Shown here in pieces: positions 35,466 through 45,018 of a stretch of DNA of 64,000 bases. The notes below the pieces were generated by a model, which made no database searches, was not told the origin of the DNA, and saw nothing but the letters and a program-made list of their open reading frames with translations. The translations under genes and the position numbers were made by a program. The DNA comes from Flavimobilis soli (lineage in GTDB: Bacteria; Actinomycetota; Actinomycetes; Actinomycetales; Cellulomonadaceae): assembly GCF_002564025.1 (NCBI RefSeq), contig NZ_PDJH01000001.1:1054001-1118000 (forward strand), written 5' to 3'. The first letter of the stretch is position 1; each line of letters starts with the position of its first letter.

Positions 35466-37154
35466 TCAGGCGAGGGCGAGCGCGGCCACCACCTCGGCGT
35501 CCATCGCCGCGACCGCGGCCTCGCGCGCTGCGGTCGCGTCCGCGGCGGCGAGCGCCGCATCGGCAACGGCGCGCGCCTGCTCGCGCGTGTGCGCAGCGAG
35601 CGCGAAGCGCACCGCCGGGACGGCGGTCGCGGACATCGACAGGCTCGTGACACCGAGGCCTGCGAGGACGACAGCCATGGCGGGGTCTGCTGCGGACTCG
35701 CCGCACACGCCCGCGGGCTTGCCTGCCTCGCCCGCTGCGGCGGCCGTCGCCGCGACGAGGTCGAGGACAGCGGGCTGCCAGCGGTCGATGAGGTCGCCGA
35801 GCGCGCCGCACAGGCGGTCGGTGGCCATCGTGTACTGCGCGAGGTCGTTCGTGCCCATGGACACGAAGTCGACCTCCGCGAGGATCGCGCGGGCGCGCAG
35901 CGCTGCCGCAGGAACCTCGACCATGACGCCGACCGTCGTCAAGCCGTGGGACCGCGCTGCAGCGGCGAAGTCACGTGCCTCGGCGGGCGTCGAGACCATC
36001 GGCGCCATGACCCACGGCTCCACGCCCGTCTCGCGCGCAGCGTCCGCGAGAGCGGCGAGCTGTGTGTCGAGGAGGTGCGGGACAGTCCGCACGAGACGGT
36101 AGCCGCGCACGCCGAGGGCGGGGTTCTCCTCCTCGGCCTGGTCGGCGAACGCGAGGGGCTTGTCGGCGCCAGCGTCGAGGGTCCGTACGACGACCTTGCG
36201 ACCACCCAGGGAGCGCAGCACGCGCGCGTACTCGCGGGCCTGCTCCTCGCGGGTGGGGGCGGTCGTCCGGTCGAGGAACATCACCTCGGTGCGGAACAGC
36301 CCGACTCCCTCGACGGCGGCCGGAGCGACCCTCTCGGCGTCGTCCGGGCTGCCGATGTTCGCGAGGAGCGCGACCGGGGTGCCGTCGGCGAGAGCGCCGG
36401 CAGCGGTGTCCTCGGCGAGCCGCGCAGCGATCTCGGCCCGACGCGCGAAGCCTGCGGCGACGTCGTCCGACGGGTCTGTCTCGACGGTCCCGGCGAGCGC
36501 GTCCACCGCGACCGTCGTGCCCTCCGCGAGGTCGAGCGCCCCGGCGACGCGGACGACGCACGGGATGCCGAGCTGGCCCGCGATGATCGCGGTGTGGCTC
36601 GTGGTGCCACCGAGCTCGGTCACGATGGCCCGCACGAGGTGCAGGTCGAGCGCAGCGGTGTCGGCGGGCGCGAGGTCCTCGGCGACGATGACGGCCGGCT
36701 CGGTCAGGGAGGGGACCCCGGGCTGGGGCAGGCCGAGGATCTGTGCCGCGACCCGGTCGCGGACCGACCGCAGGTCGGTCACCCGCTCGGCGAGCAGGCC
36801 GCCCGCCGAGGTGAACATGTCGACGAAGGTGCCGACAGCGGCGTCGAGCGCCGCGACAGGCGCAGCGCCGTCGGCGACGCCGGCGAGGGTCTTCTTGCGC
36901 AGCGCGCGGTCGGTCGCCATCTGCGCCGTCGCCCGCAGCACGGAGGCCGCCGGCTCGACGGCCCCGTCCGCCTGGGCGCGCAGGCGGCCCGCGACCACGT
37001 CGAAGGCGTCGACGACCGCGGCCTCGGCTGCCTCGCGGTCTGCGGGGGCGCTCTCGGAGATCCCGGCCGCCGGCGGTCGCGCGACGTGCACGACAGGGCC
37101 GATGGCTGCGCCGCGGCCGACGCCGGCCCCGGTGAGGATGCGGTCGTCGGTCAT
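35466..37154 (-). CDS. ptsI: PTS enzyme I
   Basis: Phosphoenolpyruvate-protein phosphotransferase, which takes phosphate from PEP and passes it to HPr. The 562-aa protein has the EI N-terminal HPr-binding domain, phospho-His187 in GGTTSHTAIIA, and the PEP-utilising barrel with GLFRTEVMFL, VVVRTLDAGADKPL and FVSMGTNDLAQYTMATDR. The start ATG lies one base after the ptsH stop, so they form an operon. The C-terminus is Ala-rich. Confidence 0.97.
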   Translation of the reverse strand: MTDDRILTGAGVGRGAAIGPVVHVARPPAAGISESAPADREAAEAAVVDAFDVVAGRLRAQADGAVEPAASVLRATAQMATDRALRKKTLAGVADGAAPVAALDAAVGTFVDMFTSAGGLLAERVTDLRSVRDRVAAQILGLPQPGVPSLTEPAVIVAEDLAPADTAALDLHLVRAIVTELGGTTSHTAIIAGQLGIPCVVRVAGALDLAEGTTVAVDALAGTVETDPSDDVAAGFARRAEIAARLAEDTAAGALADGTPVALLANIGSPDDAERVAPAAVEGVGLFRTEVMFLDRTTAPTREEQAREYARVLRSLGGRKVVVRTLDAGADKPLAFADQAEEENPALGVRGYRLVRTVPHLLDTQLAALADAARETGVEPWVMAPMVSTPAEARDFAAAARSHGLTTVGVMVEVPAAALRARAILAEVDFVSMGTNDLAQYTMATDRLCGALGDLIDRWQPAVLDLVAATAAAAGEAGKPAGVCGESAADPAMAVVLAGLGVTSLSMSATAVPAVRFALAAHTREQARAVADAALAAADATAAREAAVAAMDAEVVAALALA

Positions 37155-37155
37155 G

Positions 37156-37428
37156 TCAGTCGTCCTCGTCGAGGTCGCGCTCGAGGAGCGCGACGAGCTG
37201 GTCGAGCACCTCGTCGGCCTGGGGGCCCTCGGCCTCGAGCGTGACCTCGTCGCCGTGCGGCACACCGAGGGACATGACGAGCAGGATGCTCGCGGCGTCG
37301 ACCGGCTCCTCGGAGCCGTGGGCGATCGTCACGTCGACGCCGGAGTCGGCGACGGCCTGCGTGAAGATCGAGGCGGGGCGGGCGTGCAGTCCCGAGCGGG
37401 ACGCGACGGCGACGGTACGGCTGGGCAT
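37156..37428 (-). CDS. ptsH: Phosphocarrier protein HPr
   Basis: A 90-aa HPr with phospho-His15 in SRSGLHARPAS. The usual regulatory Ser46 region reads DAASILLVMSLG, so a Ser is present near the HPrK site, although actinobacteria generally lack HPr kinase. The C-terminus is acidic (LLERDLDEDD). It is coupled to ptsI and follows fruA by 139 bp. Confidence 0.95.
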   Translation of the reverse strand: MPSRTVAVASRSGLHARPASIFTQAVADSGVDVTIAHGSEEPVDAASILLVMSLGVPHGDEVTLEAEGPQADEVLDQLVALLERDLDEDD

Positions 37429-37567
37429 CTGGAGCTCCTGGGGGCGCGGGCAGGTGATGCTGCCCTGGGTGGTTGGTCTGTGCGGCGTGCCGAGACGGCG
37501 GCGCCGGTCCGGCCGGGCGGCCGGCGAGGGCGCGTGCCGGGCGTGGGGCCCGGCACGCGCCGATCGG

Positions 37568-39073
37568 TCAGGCGGCGGCCAGCTCGTCGGCGGTGCGCTC
37601 CGCCTCGACGACCGTGTTGTGACCGATCTTCTTGAGCGCGATGACGACGACCGCCGACACGACCGCGCCGATGACGACGGCGGCGAGGAACCCGAGCGGG
37701 TTGCCGATGAGCGGCAGGACCCAGATCCCTCCGTGGGGCGCCTGCAGCGACGCGTCGAACGCCATGATGAGCGCGCCGGTCGCAGCCGAGCCGATCATCG
37801 AGGCGGGAAGCACCCGGAACGGGTCGACGGCGGCGAACGGGATGGCTCCCTCGGAGATGAAGGAGGCGCCGAGCAGCCAGGCTGCCTTGCCGTTCTCCTG
37901 CTCCGCGTGCGTGAACATCTTCTTCGCGAGGACGGTCGAGGCGAGCGCCATGGCGAGCGGTGCGACCATGCCTGCGGCCATGACCGCGGCCATGACGCGG
38001 TACTCGGTCGCGCCTGCGGTGAGCCCCACCGTCGAGAGCCCGGTGACGCCGAACGTGTACGCGACCTTGTTGACCGGACCGCCGAGGTCGAAGCCCATCA
38101 TCAGTCCGATGATGGCGCCCAGGAGGATCAGGTTGGCGCCCGTCAGGCCGTTGAGCCAGCTCGTGAGCCCGTCCATGAGCGCGGCGAGGGGGCGGCCGAG
38201 CACGACGAGCATGAGGAGGCCGGTCACGAAGGTCGACAGCAGCGGGATCACGACGACGGGCATGATGCCGCGCATCCCCTTCGGGACCTTCCACCGGCTG
38301 ATCCACAGCGCGAGGAAGCCACCGATGAAGCCGGCGACGAGGCCACCGAGGAACCCGGCACCCACGGTCACGGCGATCGAGCCGCCGACGAACCCGGGGA
38401 CGAGCCCAGGACGGTCAGCGATCGCGTAGGCGATGAATCCTGCGAGCACGGGGACGAGGAACCCGAAGGCCGCACCGCCCGCCGCGTTGAGGAGCACCGC
38501 CCAGTCCTTGAGGTCGAACGCGTCGAAGCCCGAGATGATCTCGTTGACGGGCACCTTGGTCACCTCGACGGCACCGTTCTGGTCCCAGGCGACGCCGGCC
38601 AGCATGAACGCTAGCGCGATGAGGATTCCGCCGGCGGCGACGAACGGGATCATGTAGGAGATGCCGGTCATGAGCCACTGGCGCACGCGCGTGCCGACGC
38701 TCGCGTCCTTGTCGACCTTGGTGGTCGGCGCGGCGGGGGCGTCGGCGGCAGGCGCTGCGACGGGGCCCGCCTCGACGGCAGCGATCGCCTGGGCGAGGAC
38801 GCCGGGCGCGTCGTGCACGGCCTTCTTGACGCCGACGTCGACGGTGGGCTTGCCCGCGAAGCGGTCGCGGTCCTTGACCTCGAGGTCGGCGGCGAAGATC
38901 ACGCCGTCGGCTGCGGCGATGACGGCGGGGTCGAGCGGGGAGCTGCCCGCCGAGCCCTGGGTCTCGACCTGGACGTCGTGGCCGGCCGCCTTGCCGGCCT
39001 GCTCGAGCGCCTCGGCGGCCATGTAGGTGTGGGCGATGCCTGTGGGGCAGGAGGTGACGGCGACGAACTTCAC
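37568..39073 (-). CDS. fruA: PTS fructose transporter, EIIB-EIIC
   Basis: The membrane permease and phosphotransfer unit for fructose. The 501-aa protein has an N-terminal EIIB-Fru domain with phospho-Cys9 (VTSCPTGIAHTYMAAEAL), an Ala/Pro-rich linker (about residues 100-125) and an EIIC-Fru domain with about nine helices (GISYMIPFVAAGGILIAL…). EIIA is a separate gene here, overlapping upstream by ATGA. The product in the cell is fructose-1-phosphate, used by FruK. Confidence 0.96.
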   Translation of the reverse strand: MKFVAVTSCPTGIAHTYMAAEALEQAGKAAGHDVQVETQGSAGSSPLDPAVIAAADGVIFAADLEVKDRDRFAGKPTVDVGVKKAVHDAPGVLAQAIAAVEAGPVAAPAADAPAAPTTKVDKDASVGTRVRQWLMTGISYMIPFVAAGGILIALAFMLAGVAWDQNGAVEVTKVPVNEIISGFDAFDLKDWAVLLNAAGGAAFGFLVPVLAGFIAYAIADRPGLVPGFVGGSIAVTVGAGFLGGLVAGFIGGFLALWISRWKVPKGMRGIMPVVVIPLLSTFVTGLLMLVVLGRPLAALMDGLTSWLNGLTGANLILLGAIIGLMMGFDLGGPVNKVAYTFGVTGLSTVGLTAGATEYRVMAAVMAAGMVAPLAMALASTVLAKKMFTHAEQENGKAAWLLGASFISEGAIPFAAVDPFRVLPASMIGSAATGALIMAFDASLQAPHGGIWVLPLIGNPLGFLAAVVIGAVVSAVVVIALKKIGHNTVVEAERTADELAAA

Positions 39074-39525
39074 GAGGCCACGACCTCTCGGGTGACGATC
39101 TCGGCGACGGTCTCGGCGTCGGGCGCGGCGCGCAGCGAGTCGCGGAACGACTCGTGCACGAGGCGGCGCGCGAGGGACGCGAGGATCTTGAGGTGGTCCG
39201 CGTCGCCCTCGGCGGGCGCGGCGATGAGGAACACGAGCGTGGCCGGGCCGTCGGGTGCACCGAAGTCGACACCGGCGGGCACGCGGCCGACGGCGAGGGA
39301 CGGGGCGACGACGTGCGCCGAACGCGCGTGCGGCAGGCCGATGCCGCCGGGCATGCCGGTGGCCATCTTGGCCTCGCGCTCCTGGACGTCGGCGAGGAAG
39401 CCCTCGGCGGACGTCACGCGTCCCTCGGCGACGAGCAGGTCGATGAGGGCTCGGGTGACCTGTGCGCGGTCGGTCCCGGGCAGGTCGAGGGCGACGAGCC
39501 CTGGGGTGATGAGGTTGGTGCTCAC
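39070..39525 (-). CDS. PTS fructose EIIA component
   Basis: A 151-aa stand-alone EIIA of the mannitol/fructose type with phospho-His66 in GGIGLPHARSAHV. It takes phosphate from HPr and hands it to Cys9 of FruA. GTG start with AAGGAG embedded in the fruK stop region; the 3' end overlaps fruA by 4 bp, so translation is coupled. Confidence 0.94.
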   Translation of the reverse strand: MSTNLITPGLVALDLPGTDRAQVTRALIDLLVAEGRVTSAEGFLADVQEREAKMATGMPGGIGLPHARSAHVVAPSLAVGRVPAGVDFGAPDGPATLVFLIAAPAEGDADHLKILASLARRLVHESFRDSLRAAPDAETVAEIVTREVVAS

Positions 39526-39526
39526 G

Positions 39527-40546
39527 TCACAGCTCCTTCAGTGCGATGCGGCGGTGCGGGTCGGTCATGGTGCGCACCTCGTCGAGGTGCAGGTCGTTCG
39601 GGGTGGGGACGGCAGATCCGGGGAGCAGCACGGCCGCGCGTCCCCACGCGGCCGCATGCTGGAGCGCGAGCAGCGGGGAGCCGACGCCGTGGCGTCCGTC
39701 CCCTTCCCGCGTCGCGACGGAGAGGTAGCCGGCGAGGGTGCAGTCCCCGGCGCCGACAGTCGATCGTGGGACGAGGGCGTCGCCGCCGGCCCACCAGGTG
39801 CGGATGTCGCCGGGTGCGGCGTCGGCGTGGTCGCGGCGGACGAGCAAGAGCCCGTGGGCGCCGAGCGAGACGAGCACGGAGCGGGTGCCCCGGTCGATGA
39901 CCTGGGTCGCGGCGTCGACGACGTCGCCGACCGTGACGAGCTCGCGTCCGGTGAGCTCGGCGAGCTCCTCGTCGTTGGGCTTGATGAGCTCGAGCCCGCC
40001 GGTCTCGACGGCGCGGGCGAGCGGAGCGCCGGAGGTGTCGAGGACGAGGCGGGCGCCGAGCCCGGTGCACACCTCGGCGACGTGCCCGTAGAAGTCGTCG
40101 TCGAGACCTGCGGGCAGGCTGCCCGCCCCGACGACGACGGGCGAGCGCCCGGCGGTGGTCGCCTGGGCGACCTCGTCGCGCAGGGCGTCGAGCAGCTCGC
40201 TCACGTCGTGGCTGCTGAGCGTGTCGCCGGGGGCGTTGATCTTGGTCGTGGTGCCTGAGGCGTCGACGAGCGTGACGTTGGAGCGGGTGTCGCCGTCGAC
40301 GCGGACGGGGTGTGCCGGGACGTGGCTGGCGGCGAGCTCGGCGATCATCTGCGCGCCGTCGGGGCCGCCTGCGGGGAAGATCGCGACGCTCGCGGTGCCG
40401 GCGGCGGTCAGCGCGCGGGTGACGTTGAGGCCCTTGCCGCCGGCGTCGACGCGGGTGGTGTGCGCGCGGTTGATGCCGCCGAGGTGGAGGGTCTCGGCGG
40501 CGTAGGTGCGGTCGAGGCTGGGGTTGGGGGTGAGGGTGATGATCAT
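39527..40546 (-). CDS. fruK: 1-phosphofructokinase
   Basis: A PfkB-family kinase turning fructose-1-P into fructose-1,6-bisphosphate. The 339-aa protein opens MIITLTPNPSLDRTYA, has the sugar-binding GGKGLNVTRAL segment and the ATP/anion-hole motif GAGDCTLAGYL with the catalytic Asp. It overlaps the upstream DeoR regulator gene by 4 bp and is one base from EIIA: a tight fruR-K-EIIA-A operon. Confidence 0.96.
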   Translation of the reverse strand: MIITLTPNPSLDRTYAAETLHLGGINRAHTTRVDAGGKGLNVTRALTAAGTASVAIFPAGGPDGAQMIAELAASHVPAHPVRVDGDTRSNVTLVDASGTTTKINAPGDTLSSHDVSELLDALRDEVAQATTAGRSPVVVGAGSLPAGLDDDFYGHVAEVCTGLGARLVLDTSGAPLARAVETGGLELIKPNDEELAELTGRELVTVGDVVDAATQVIDRGTRSVLVSLGAHGLLLVRRDHADAAPGDIRTWWAGGDALVPRSTVGAGDCTLAGYLSVATREGDGRHGVGSPLLALQHAAAWGRAAVLLPGSAVPTPNDLHLDEVRTMTDPHRRIALKEL

Positions 40547-41313
40547 GCGAGCTCCACGGTGAGGCCGGCGTCGGTGAGCTCGGCCTGCAGGTCTGGGTCG
40601 AGGGCGTCGTCGGTGAGGAGGAGGTCGACGTCGTCGAGGTCGACGACCTTGGCGAAGTCGGAGCGGCCGACCTTGGTGTGGTCGGCGAGGACGACGACGC
40701 GGCGTGCGGCGCGGACGAACGCCCGCTTGATGCTCGCCTCGGCGAGGTCGGGCGTGGTGATGCCGCGGTCGGGGGTGATGCCGTTGGCGCCGAGGAAGAG
40801 GATGTCGGCGTGGAGCTCGCTGAGGACGCGCTCTGCCCAGGGGCCGACGCTCGCGAGCGTGCGGCCGCGCATGAGGCCGCCGACGAGATGGAGGGTGATG
40901 TTCGGCCGGGCCGCGAGAACGGTGGCGATCGGGAGGCCGTTGGTCACGACGGTGAGCTCGCGGTCGGTCGGGAGGAGCTCGGCGAGGCGGACGGTCGTGG
41001 TGCCTGCGTCGAGGAGGATCGTCGCCTGCTCGGGGAGCTCGGCGAGCTGGCGGACGGCGGCCCTCGCGATCCGCTTCTTCTCTGCGGCGTTGCGGCTCTC
41101 CTTGTCGGCGATCCCGGGCTCGATGCCTAGCGTCTCGATCGCGACCGCGCCACCGTGGACGCGGCGCAGCAGGCCCTGGCGCTCGAGGACGGACAGGTCG
41201 CGCCGGATCGTCTCGGGTGTGACGGCGAGGGCGGTGGCCAGTGCTGTGACCTCGACGCGTCCTGCGGTGCGGGACTCGGCGAGGATCGCGTGGTGGCGCT
41301 CAGGTGCGTACAC
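40543..41313 (-). CDS. DeoR-family regulator of the fructose operon
   Basis: A 256-aa transcription factor with N-terminal DeoR HTH (MYAPERHHAILAESR…VTPETIRRDLSVLERQGLLRRVHGGA) and a C-terminal sugar-phosphate-sensing domain (LDAGTTTVRLAELL, VTNGLPIA, GANGITPDRGITTPDLAEA). Family members respond to fructose phosphates. The start GTG 41313 has GGAG six bases upstream and aligns with the standard MYAPER start. First gene of the fru operon, so it is probably autoregulated. Confidence 0.93.
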   Translation of the reverse strand: MYAPERHHAILAESRTAGRVEVTALATALAVTPETIRRDLSVLERQGLLRRVHGGAVAIETLGIEPGIADKESRNAAEKKRIARAAVRQLAELPEQATILLDAGTTTVRLAELLPTDRELTVVTNGLPIATVLAARPNITLHLVGGLMRGRTLASVGPWAERVLSELHADILFLGANGITPDRGITTPDLAEASIKRAFVRAARRVVVLADHTKVGRSDFAKVVDLDDVDLLLTDDALDPDLQAELTDAGLTVELA

Positions 41314-41349
41314 ATCAACTCCGTCGTTGCCTCGACACCCCCCGTTCGG

Positions 41350-41393
41350 ATGTCCGTATGTACTTGTATATGCCCGATCATGTCCGGATGCAA
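41350..41393 (-). promoter_or_regulatory. Promoter and candidate operator of the fru operon
   Basis: On the minus strand TTGCAT (41388-41393), a 17-bp spacer and TATACA (41365-41370) form a near-consensus sigma-70 promoter in an AT-richer patch. The heptamer CGGACAT occurs twice (plus coordinates 41380-41386 and 41350-41356), 30 bp or about three helical turns apart, one within the spacer and one near the transcription start. These are good candidates for DeoR-type operators. Confidence 0.65.
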
Positions 41394-41488
41394 GGGCCCG
41401 AGTGGCCCCGATCACGTTCCCCCAGGTCACTGAGGCGAAGAACAGTCGCGCTGGGGCTCCTGGCCGTGTGTCCGTCCAGACGCGACAA

Positions 41489-41518
41489 GACGCCCGCGCT
41501 CCCGAGAGCGCGGGCGTC
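41489..41518 (-). terminator. Hairpin after the second S1 protease gene
   Basis: GACGCCCGCGCTC and its complement form a perfect 13-bp stem with a CCGA loop, 15 bases past the protease stop. Confidence 0.85.
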
Positions 41519-41532
41519 CATCGGTGCCTACG

Positions 41533-42771
41533 TCAGCCGGTGACGGCCTTGAGCCCCATCGCGGCGAGCGCCTTGCGCGAGCTCGTGAACCAGTTGCGCG
41601 AGTACCCGTCGCGCACGTTCGTGCCCGAGTGGATCCCGTACGCGTTGGCGCCGTAGAACCACGGGCCGCCGCTGTCTCCGCCTGCCGAGCCGGTGGTGCT
41701 CTCCGTCATCGCGAGGTCGCAGATCGTGTACGTCAGGTTCGGGTACTTGGTGCACGCGGACACGTACTTCACCGTGTCGCACCCGGACCCGGTCCCGGTC
41801 GCGGCGCCGAAGCGGCACACGCGGGTGCCGACCTTGAGCACGGGGTGCGCGCCGACGTTGCGGTACTTGCCCCAGTCGTAGCGGAACTGCGCGTTGCCGC
41901 CGGTCTTGGAGCGGTGCCACTGGGCGTCCCCCGCGCTGTTGCTCGTGAACAGGCTCGCGTTGTACAGGTTGTCGCCGCTGTTGATCGTCAGGTTCTCGGG
42001 GCAGTGCTTCGCGGTGAGCACGCCGATGTTCGAGCCCTGCTTCGCGGTGAACGCCGACGTGCAGCGCAGCGAGCTGTTGCCGCGGTTCGCGAGGAGCTGC
42101 CCGCCGCTCGCCGCCTCGTCGATGTTCTCGAGGGTGCGGTCGACGTCGACCGTGACCGCATCCTGCGCGAGGTCGCTCACGTCGTCGGGCGCGGCCTCCT
42201 CGTACGCCTCGACGGCCGCGACCTCGACCCGGCTCTCGGACCGCCCCTCCGTGATCGCGATCTCGACCTCGCCGGTCTCCGGCTCGACGAGCGTCAGGAG
42301 CTCGCCGTCGTCCGGCAGCACGTCAGCGACGGCCTGCGCGACGGCCTCGTTGATCTCGGCGGCCTCCGTCTCCGAGAGCAGCGCATCGCCGCGGGCCGTG
42401 ATGCGCAGGTGGCCGGCGATCGCCGCGTCGACCTCCCGAGGCACCGGGCCGGTGAACACGACATAAGCGTCGCCGTCGTCCGTGAAGCCTGCCGTCGCGA
42501 ACGTGTCGGCGTACTTCTCGATGAGCGGGTCGAGGAGCGCGTCGACCTCGACCTGGAACGCGACCTGCTCGGCGAGCACGTCAGGGTCGAGACCTGATTC
42601 CGCCGCGTCCCGGGCGACGTCGACGGCGAGCGCCTCTGCTGCTTCGTCGCGGTCACCGGCGCGGGCGGCGCTCGCGCCACCCCATCCCCACAGTGCCGCC
42701 ATCGCCACGGCGAGACATCCGCTTCCCCACCTGCGTACGCGTGTACCTGTCACGTGTGCCCCCACGACCAC
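41533..42771 (-). CDS. Secreted S1-family serine protease
   Basis: A 412-aa exported protease. The signal peptide is about residues 1-38 (GCLAVAMAALWGWGGASAARA), a ~190-residue acidic pro-region follows, then a chymotrypsin-fold domain with His256 (LTAKHC), Asp282 (AGDAQWH) and Ser367 (GSAGGDSGGPWF), and Cys pairs around His and before Ser. The start is GTG 42771 or GTG 42753, both with weak ribosome sites. It is monocistronic with a clean terminator. It is not closely similar to the protease at 5.9 kb beyond the motifs. Confidence 0.88.
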   Translation of the reverse strand: MVVGAHVTGTRVRRWGSGCLAVAMAALWGWGGASAARAGDRDEAAEALAVDVARDAAESGLDPDVLAEQVAFQVEVDALLDPLIEKYADTFATAGFTDDGDAYVVFTGPVPREVDAAIAGHLRITARGDALLSETEAAEINEAVAQAVADVLPDDGELLTLVEPETGEVEIAITEGRSESRVEVAAVEAYEEAAPDDVSDLAQDAVTVDVDRTLENIDEAASGGQLLANRGNSSLRCTSAFTAKQGSNIGVLTAKHCPENLTINSGDNLYNASLFTSNSAGDAQWHRSKTGGNAQFRYDWGKYRNVGAHPVLKVGTRVCRFGAATGTGSGCDTVKYVSACTKYPNLTYTICDLAMTESTTGSAGGDSGGPWFYGANAYGIHSGTNVRDGYSRNWFTSSRKALAAMGLKAVTG

Positions 42772-42880
42772 GTCGGACGGGGTGCGTCCTGCGCCGCGCC
42801 CCCTTACGTGCGACGCTAACCGCTGGGCGGGGGCCGGGCAACAGCCCGCAGGACCACGTGCCCGCGGGCTCCCGAGACGC

Positions 42881-44509
42881 TCAAGGCATGCGGAGCGACC
42901 TCAGCGCGCGCAGCCCTGCCGTGAGGACCTCCTGGCCCCTCCCGGCGGGGAGCGCGAACAGCTCGTCGAGCGAGGCACCGTGGCTCACGAGCCGCTGCCC
43001 GACGACGGTCTGCGCCTCGGTCATCTGCTCGATGCTCTCGCGACCGTGCCTGCGACCGACGCCGGACTGGCCGAAGCCACCCATCGGTGCGCCGACGGAC
43101 CCCCAGGCAGCCGCATAGCCGTCGTTGATACCGACGGATCCCGCCCGGACCTGCGCGGCGAGCTCGCGGCCCCGACGCAGGCTCGACGTCCAGACGGACG
43201 CGTTGAGGCCGTACTCGGTCACGTTCATGATCCGTAGCGCCTCGGCGTCGTCGCGGACGCGCTGCACGGCGACGACGGGGCCGAACGTCTCCTCGGTCGC
43301 GCACAGCGCGTCGGCGGGGACGTCCGAGAGGACGGTGGGCTCGTAGAAGAGCGGGCCGAGGTCCGTGCGGTGCACGCCGCCGACGAGGACGCGAGCTCCT
43401 CGCGCGATCGCGTCGTCGACATGCGTGGAGACGCGCTCGAGCTGGGCCTCGTTGGTGAGCGAGCCCATGTCGTGCGTGTAGTCGAGGCCCGGACCGACGC
43501 GCAGCTCGCGCACCGCGTCGACGAAGCGGTCGAGGAACTCGTCGGCGACGGCCTCGTGGACGAGGAGCCGCTCGATCGACATGCAGAGCTGGCCGGTGTT
43601 GGAGAAGCACGCGCGCACGGCGCCCGCGACGGCCGACTCGATGTGGGCGTCCGCCGCGACGTAGAGAGGATTCTTGCCGCCGAGCTCGAGGGTCATCCCG
43701 ATCAGGCGGCCGGCGGCCTGCTGAGCGACCTTGCGGCCCGTCGCGGTCGAGCCGGTGAACACGAGGTGGTCGACCTGGTCGATGAGCGCCTCGCCGATGT
43801 CACGGCCACCCGTGACGACCTGCAGGACGCCCTCGGGAAGGCCGGCTCGCGCGAGCGCGTCCGCGGCCCACAGGGCCGTGAGCGACGCCTGCTCGTCGGG
43901 CCGCAGCACGACGGCGTTGCCTGCGAGCAGCGCGGGCAGCGCGTCGGCGAGTGCGAGCGTGAGCGGGTAGTTCCAGGGCGAGATCACGCCGACGACGCCG
44001 ACCGGGCGGCGGTGCACGGTCGCGGTCGTCAGGACGGGCAGCATGCCGGTGACCCGGCGGGGACGCAGGTAGCGCGGCCCCTGGACGCCGTAGTGCCGGC
44101 AGACCTGCGCGACGTCGGCGACCTCCTCGAACGCGCTCGCGCGCGCCTTGCCGTTCTCGAGCTGGATGAGGTCGAGCACCGTCGACTGCTCCGCGAGGAC
44201 GATGTCGTGGAGGGCGAGCAGCACTCGGGCGCGCTCGGTCGCGCTGCGCTGCGCCCACTCGTGCTGCGCCTCCCGGGCGCGGCCGACCGCGGTCGAGACG
44301 TCCTCGAGGGTCGAGCGCGGGACGCTCGCGATCGGAGCGCCCGTCTGCGGCGAGTGCACGAGGCGCGTCCCGCCCTCGGGCGACGCGACGACGCGTGCCA
44401 CGAGGTGCGCGACGTCGCGCGGCTCGAGGATCAGCGTCGAGGTCGGCTCGTCCACGTCGACGAGGCTGGAGGAGTCAGCGCCGCCGGGCACCGTGTTCTC
44501 GTTGCTCAT
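42881..44509 (-). CDS. Succinate-semialdehyde dehydrogenase-type aldehyde dehydrogenase
   Basis: An NAD(P)-dependent aldehyde dehydrogenase of the actinobacterial GabD2 group, oxidising succinic semialdehyde toward succinate. The 542-aa protein has SPWNYPLTLALADALPALLAGNAVVLRP, FTGSTATGRKVAQQAAG, catalytic Glu in TLELGGKNPLYV and Cys in FSNTGQLCMSIER, and the EETFGPVVAV motif. ATG 44509 is used; a GTG at 44572 is possible. Substrate assignment rests on family resemblance. Confidence 0.85.
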   Translation of the reverse strand: MSNENTVPGGADSSSLVDVDEPTSTLILEPRDVAHLVARVVASPEGGTRLVHSPQTGAPIASVPRSTLEDVSTAVGRAREAQHEWAQRSATERARVLLALHDIVLAEQSTVLDLIQLENGKARASAFEEVADVAQVCRHYGVQGPRYLRPRRVTGMLPVLTTATVHRRPVGVVGVISPWNYPLTLALADALPALLAGNAVVLRPDEQASLTALWAADALARAGLPEGVLQVVTGGRDIGEALIDQVDHLVFTGSTATGRKVAQQAAGRLIGMTLELGGKNPLYVAADAHIESAVAGAVRACFSNTGQLCMSIERLLVHEAVADEFLDRFVDAVRELRVGPGLDYTHDMGSLTNEAQLERVSTHVDDAIARGARVLVGGVHRTDLGPLFYEPTVLSDVPADALCATEETFGPVVAVQRVRDDAEALRIMNVTEYGLNASVWTSSLRRGRELAAQVRAGSVGINDGYAAAWGSVGAPMGGFGQSGVGRRHGRESIEQMTEAQTVVGQRLVSHGASLDELFALPAGRGQEVLTAGLRALRSLRMP

Positions 44510-44561
44510 GGGTTCACGGTACGCGGCGTCCCTGACAGCCCGGCACAGAGCGGCCGAAAGT

Positions 44562-44999
44562 CTAGAAACCACCCGGCGCGGGCACGAACCTCCGCCCGAG
44601 GACGACCGTCTCCTGGTCGTCGTACCCGAGGCGCTCGTAGAAGCCGAGCACGGCGTCGTTCGTGCGGCGGACCATGAGCTGCACCTTGACCGCGCCCGCC
44701 GCGGCGAGCCACGCCTCGGCGGCGACGACGAGCGCGCGGCCGTGCCCGGAGCCCTGCACGCCCGGCGCGACGCCCAGGTAGTACAGCCACCCGCGGTGGC
44801 CGTCGTACCCGGCCATGACGGCGCCGACGAGCGCGTCGCCGTCGCGCGCGACGAGGACGGTCGACGTCTCCCCCACGACAGCGTCCTGGAAGTCGCGCAC
44901 CGGGTCGTTCCACGGGCGCGTCAGGTCGCAGTCGCGCCACAGCGCGACGACGGCGTCGACGTCGGACAGCTCGGCGGGCGCGATCGTGGCGGTGCTCAT
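44562..44999 (-). CDS. GNAT-family acetyltransferase
   Basis: A 145-aa GNAT protein, with YLGVAPGVQGSGHGRALV as the acetyl-CoA pyrophosphate loop and NDAVLGFYERLGYDDQE as the closing motif, resembling YpeA. GAGGAG precedes the ATG. It is upstream of the aldehyde dehydrogenase on the same strand and possibly co-transcribed. The acceptor substrate is unknown. Confidence 0.9.
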   Translation of the reverse strand: MSTATIAPAELSDVDAVVALWRDCDLTRPWNDPVRDFQDAVVGETSTVLVARDGDALVGAVMAGYDGHRGWLYYLGVAPGVQGSGHGRALVVAAEAWLAAAGAVKVQLMVRRTNDAVLGFYERLGYDDQETVVLGRRFVPAPGGF

Positions 45000-45018
45000 G
45001 GTCTCCTCGGGGGACGGC

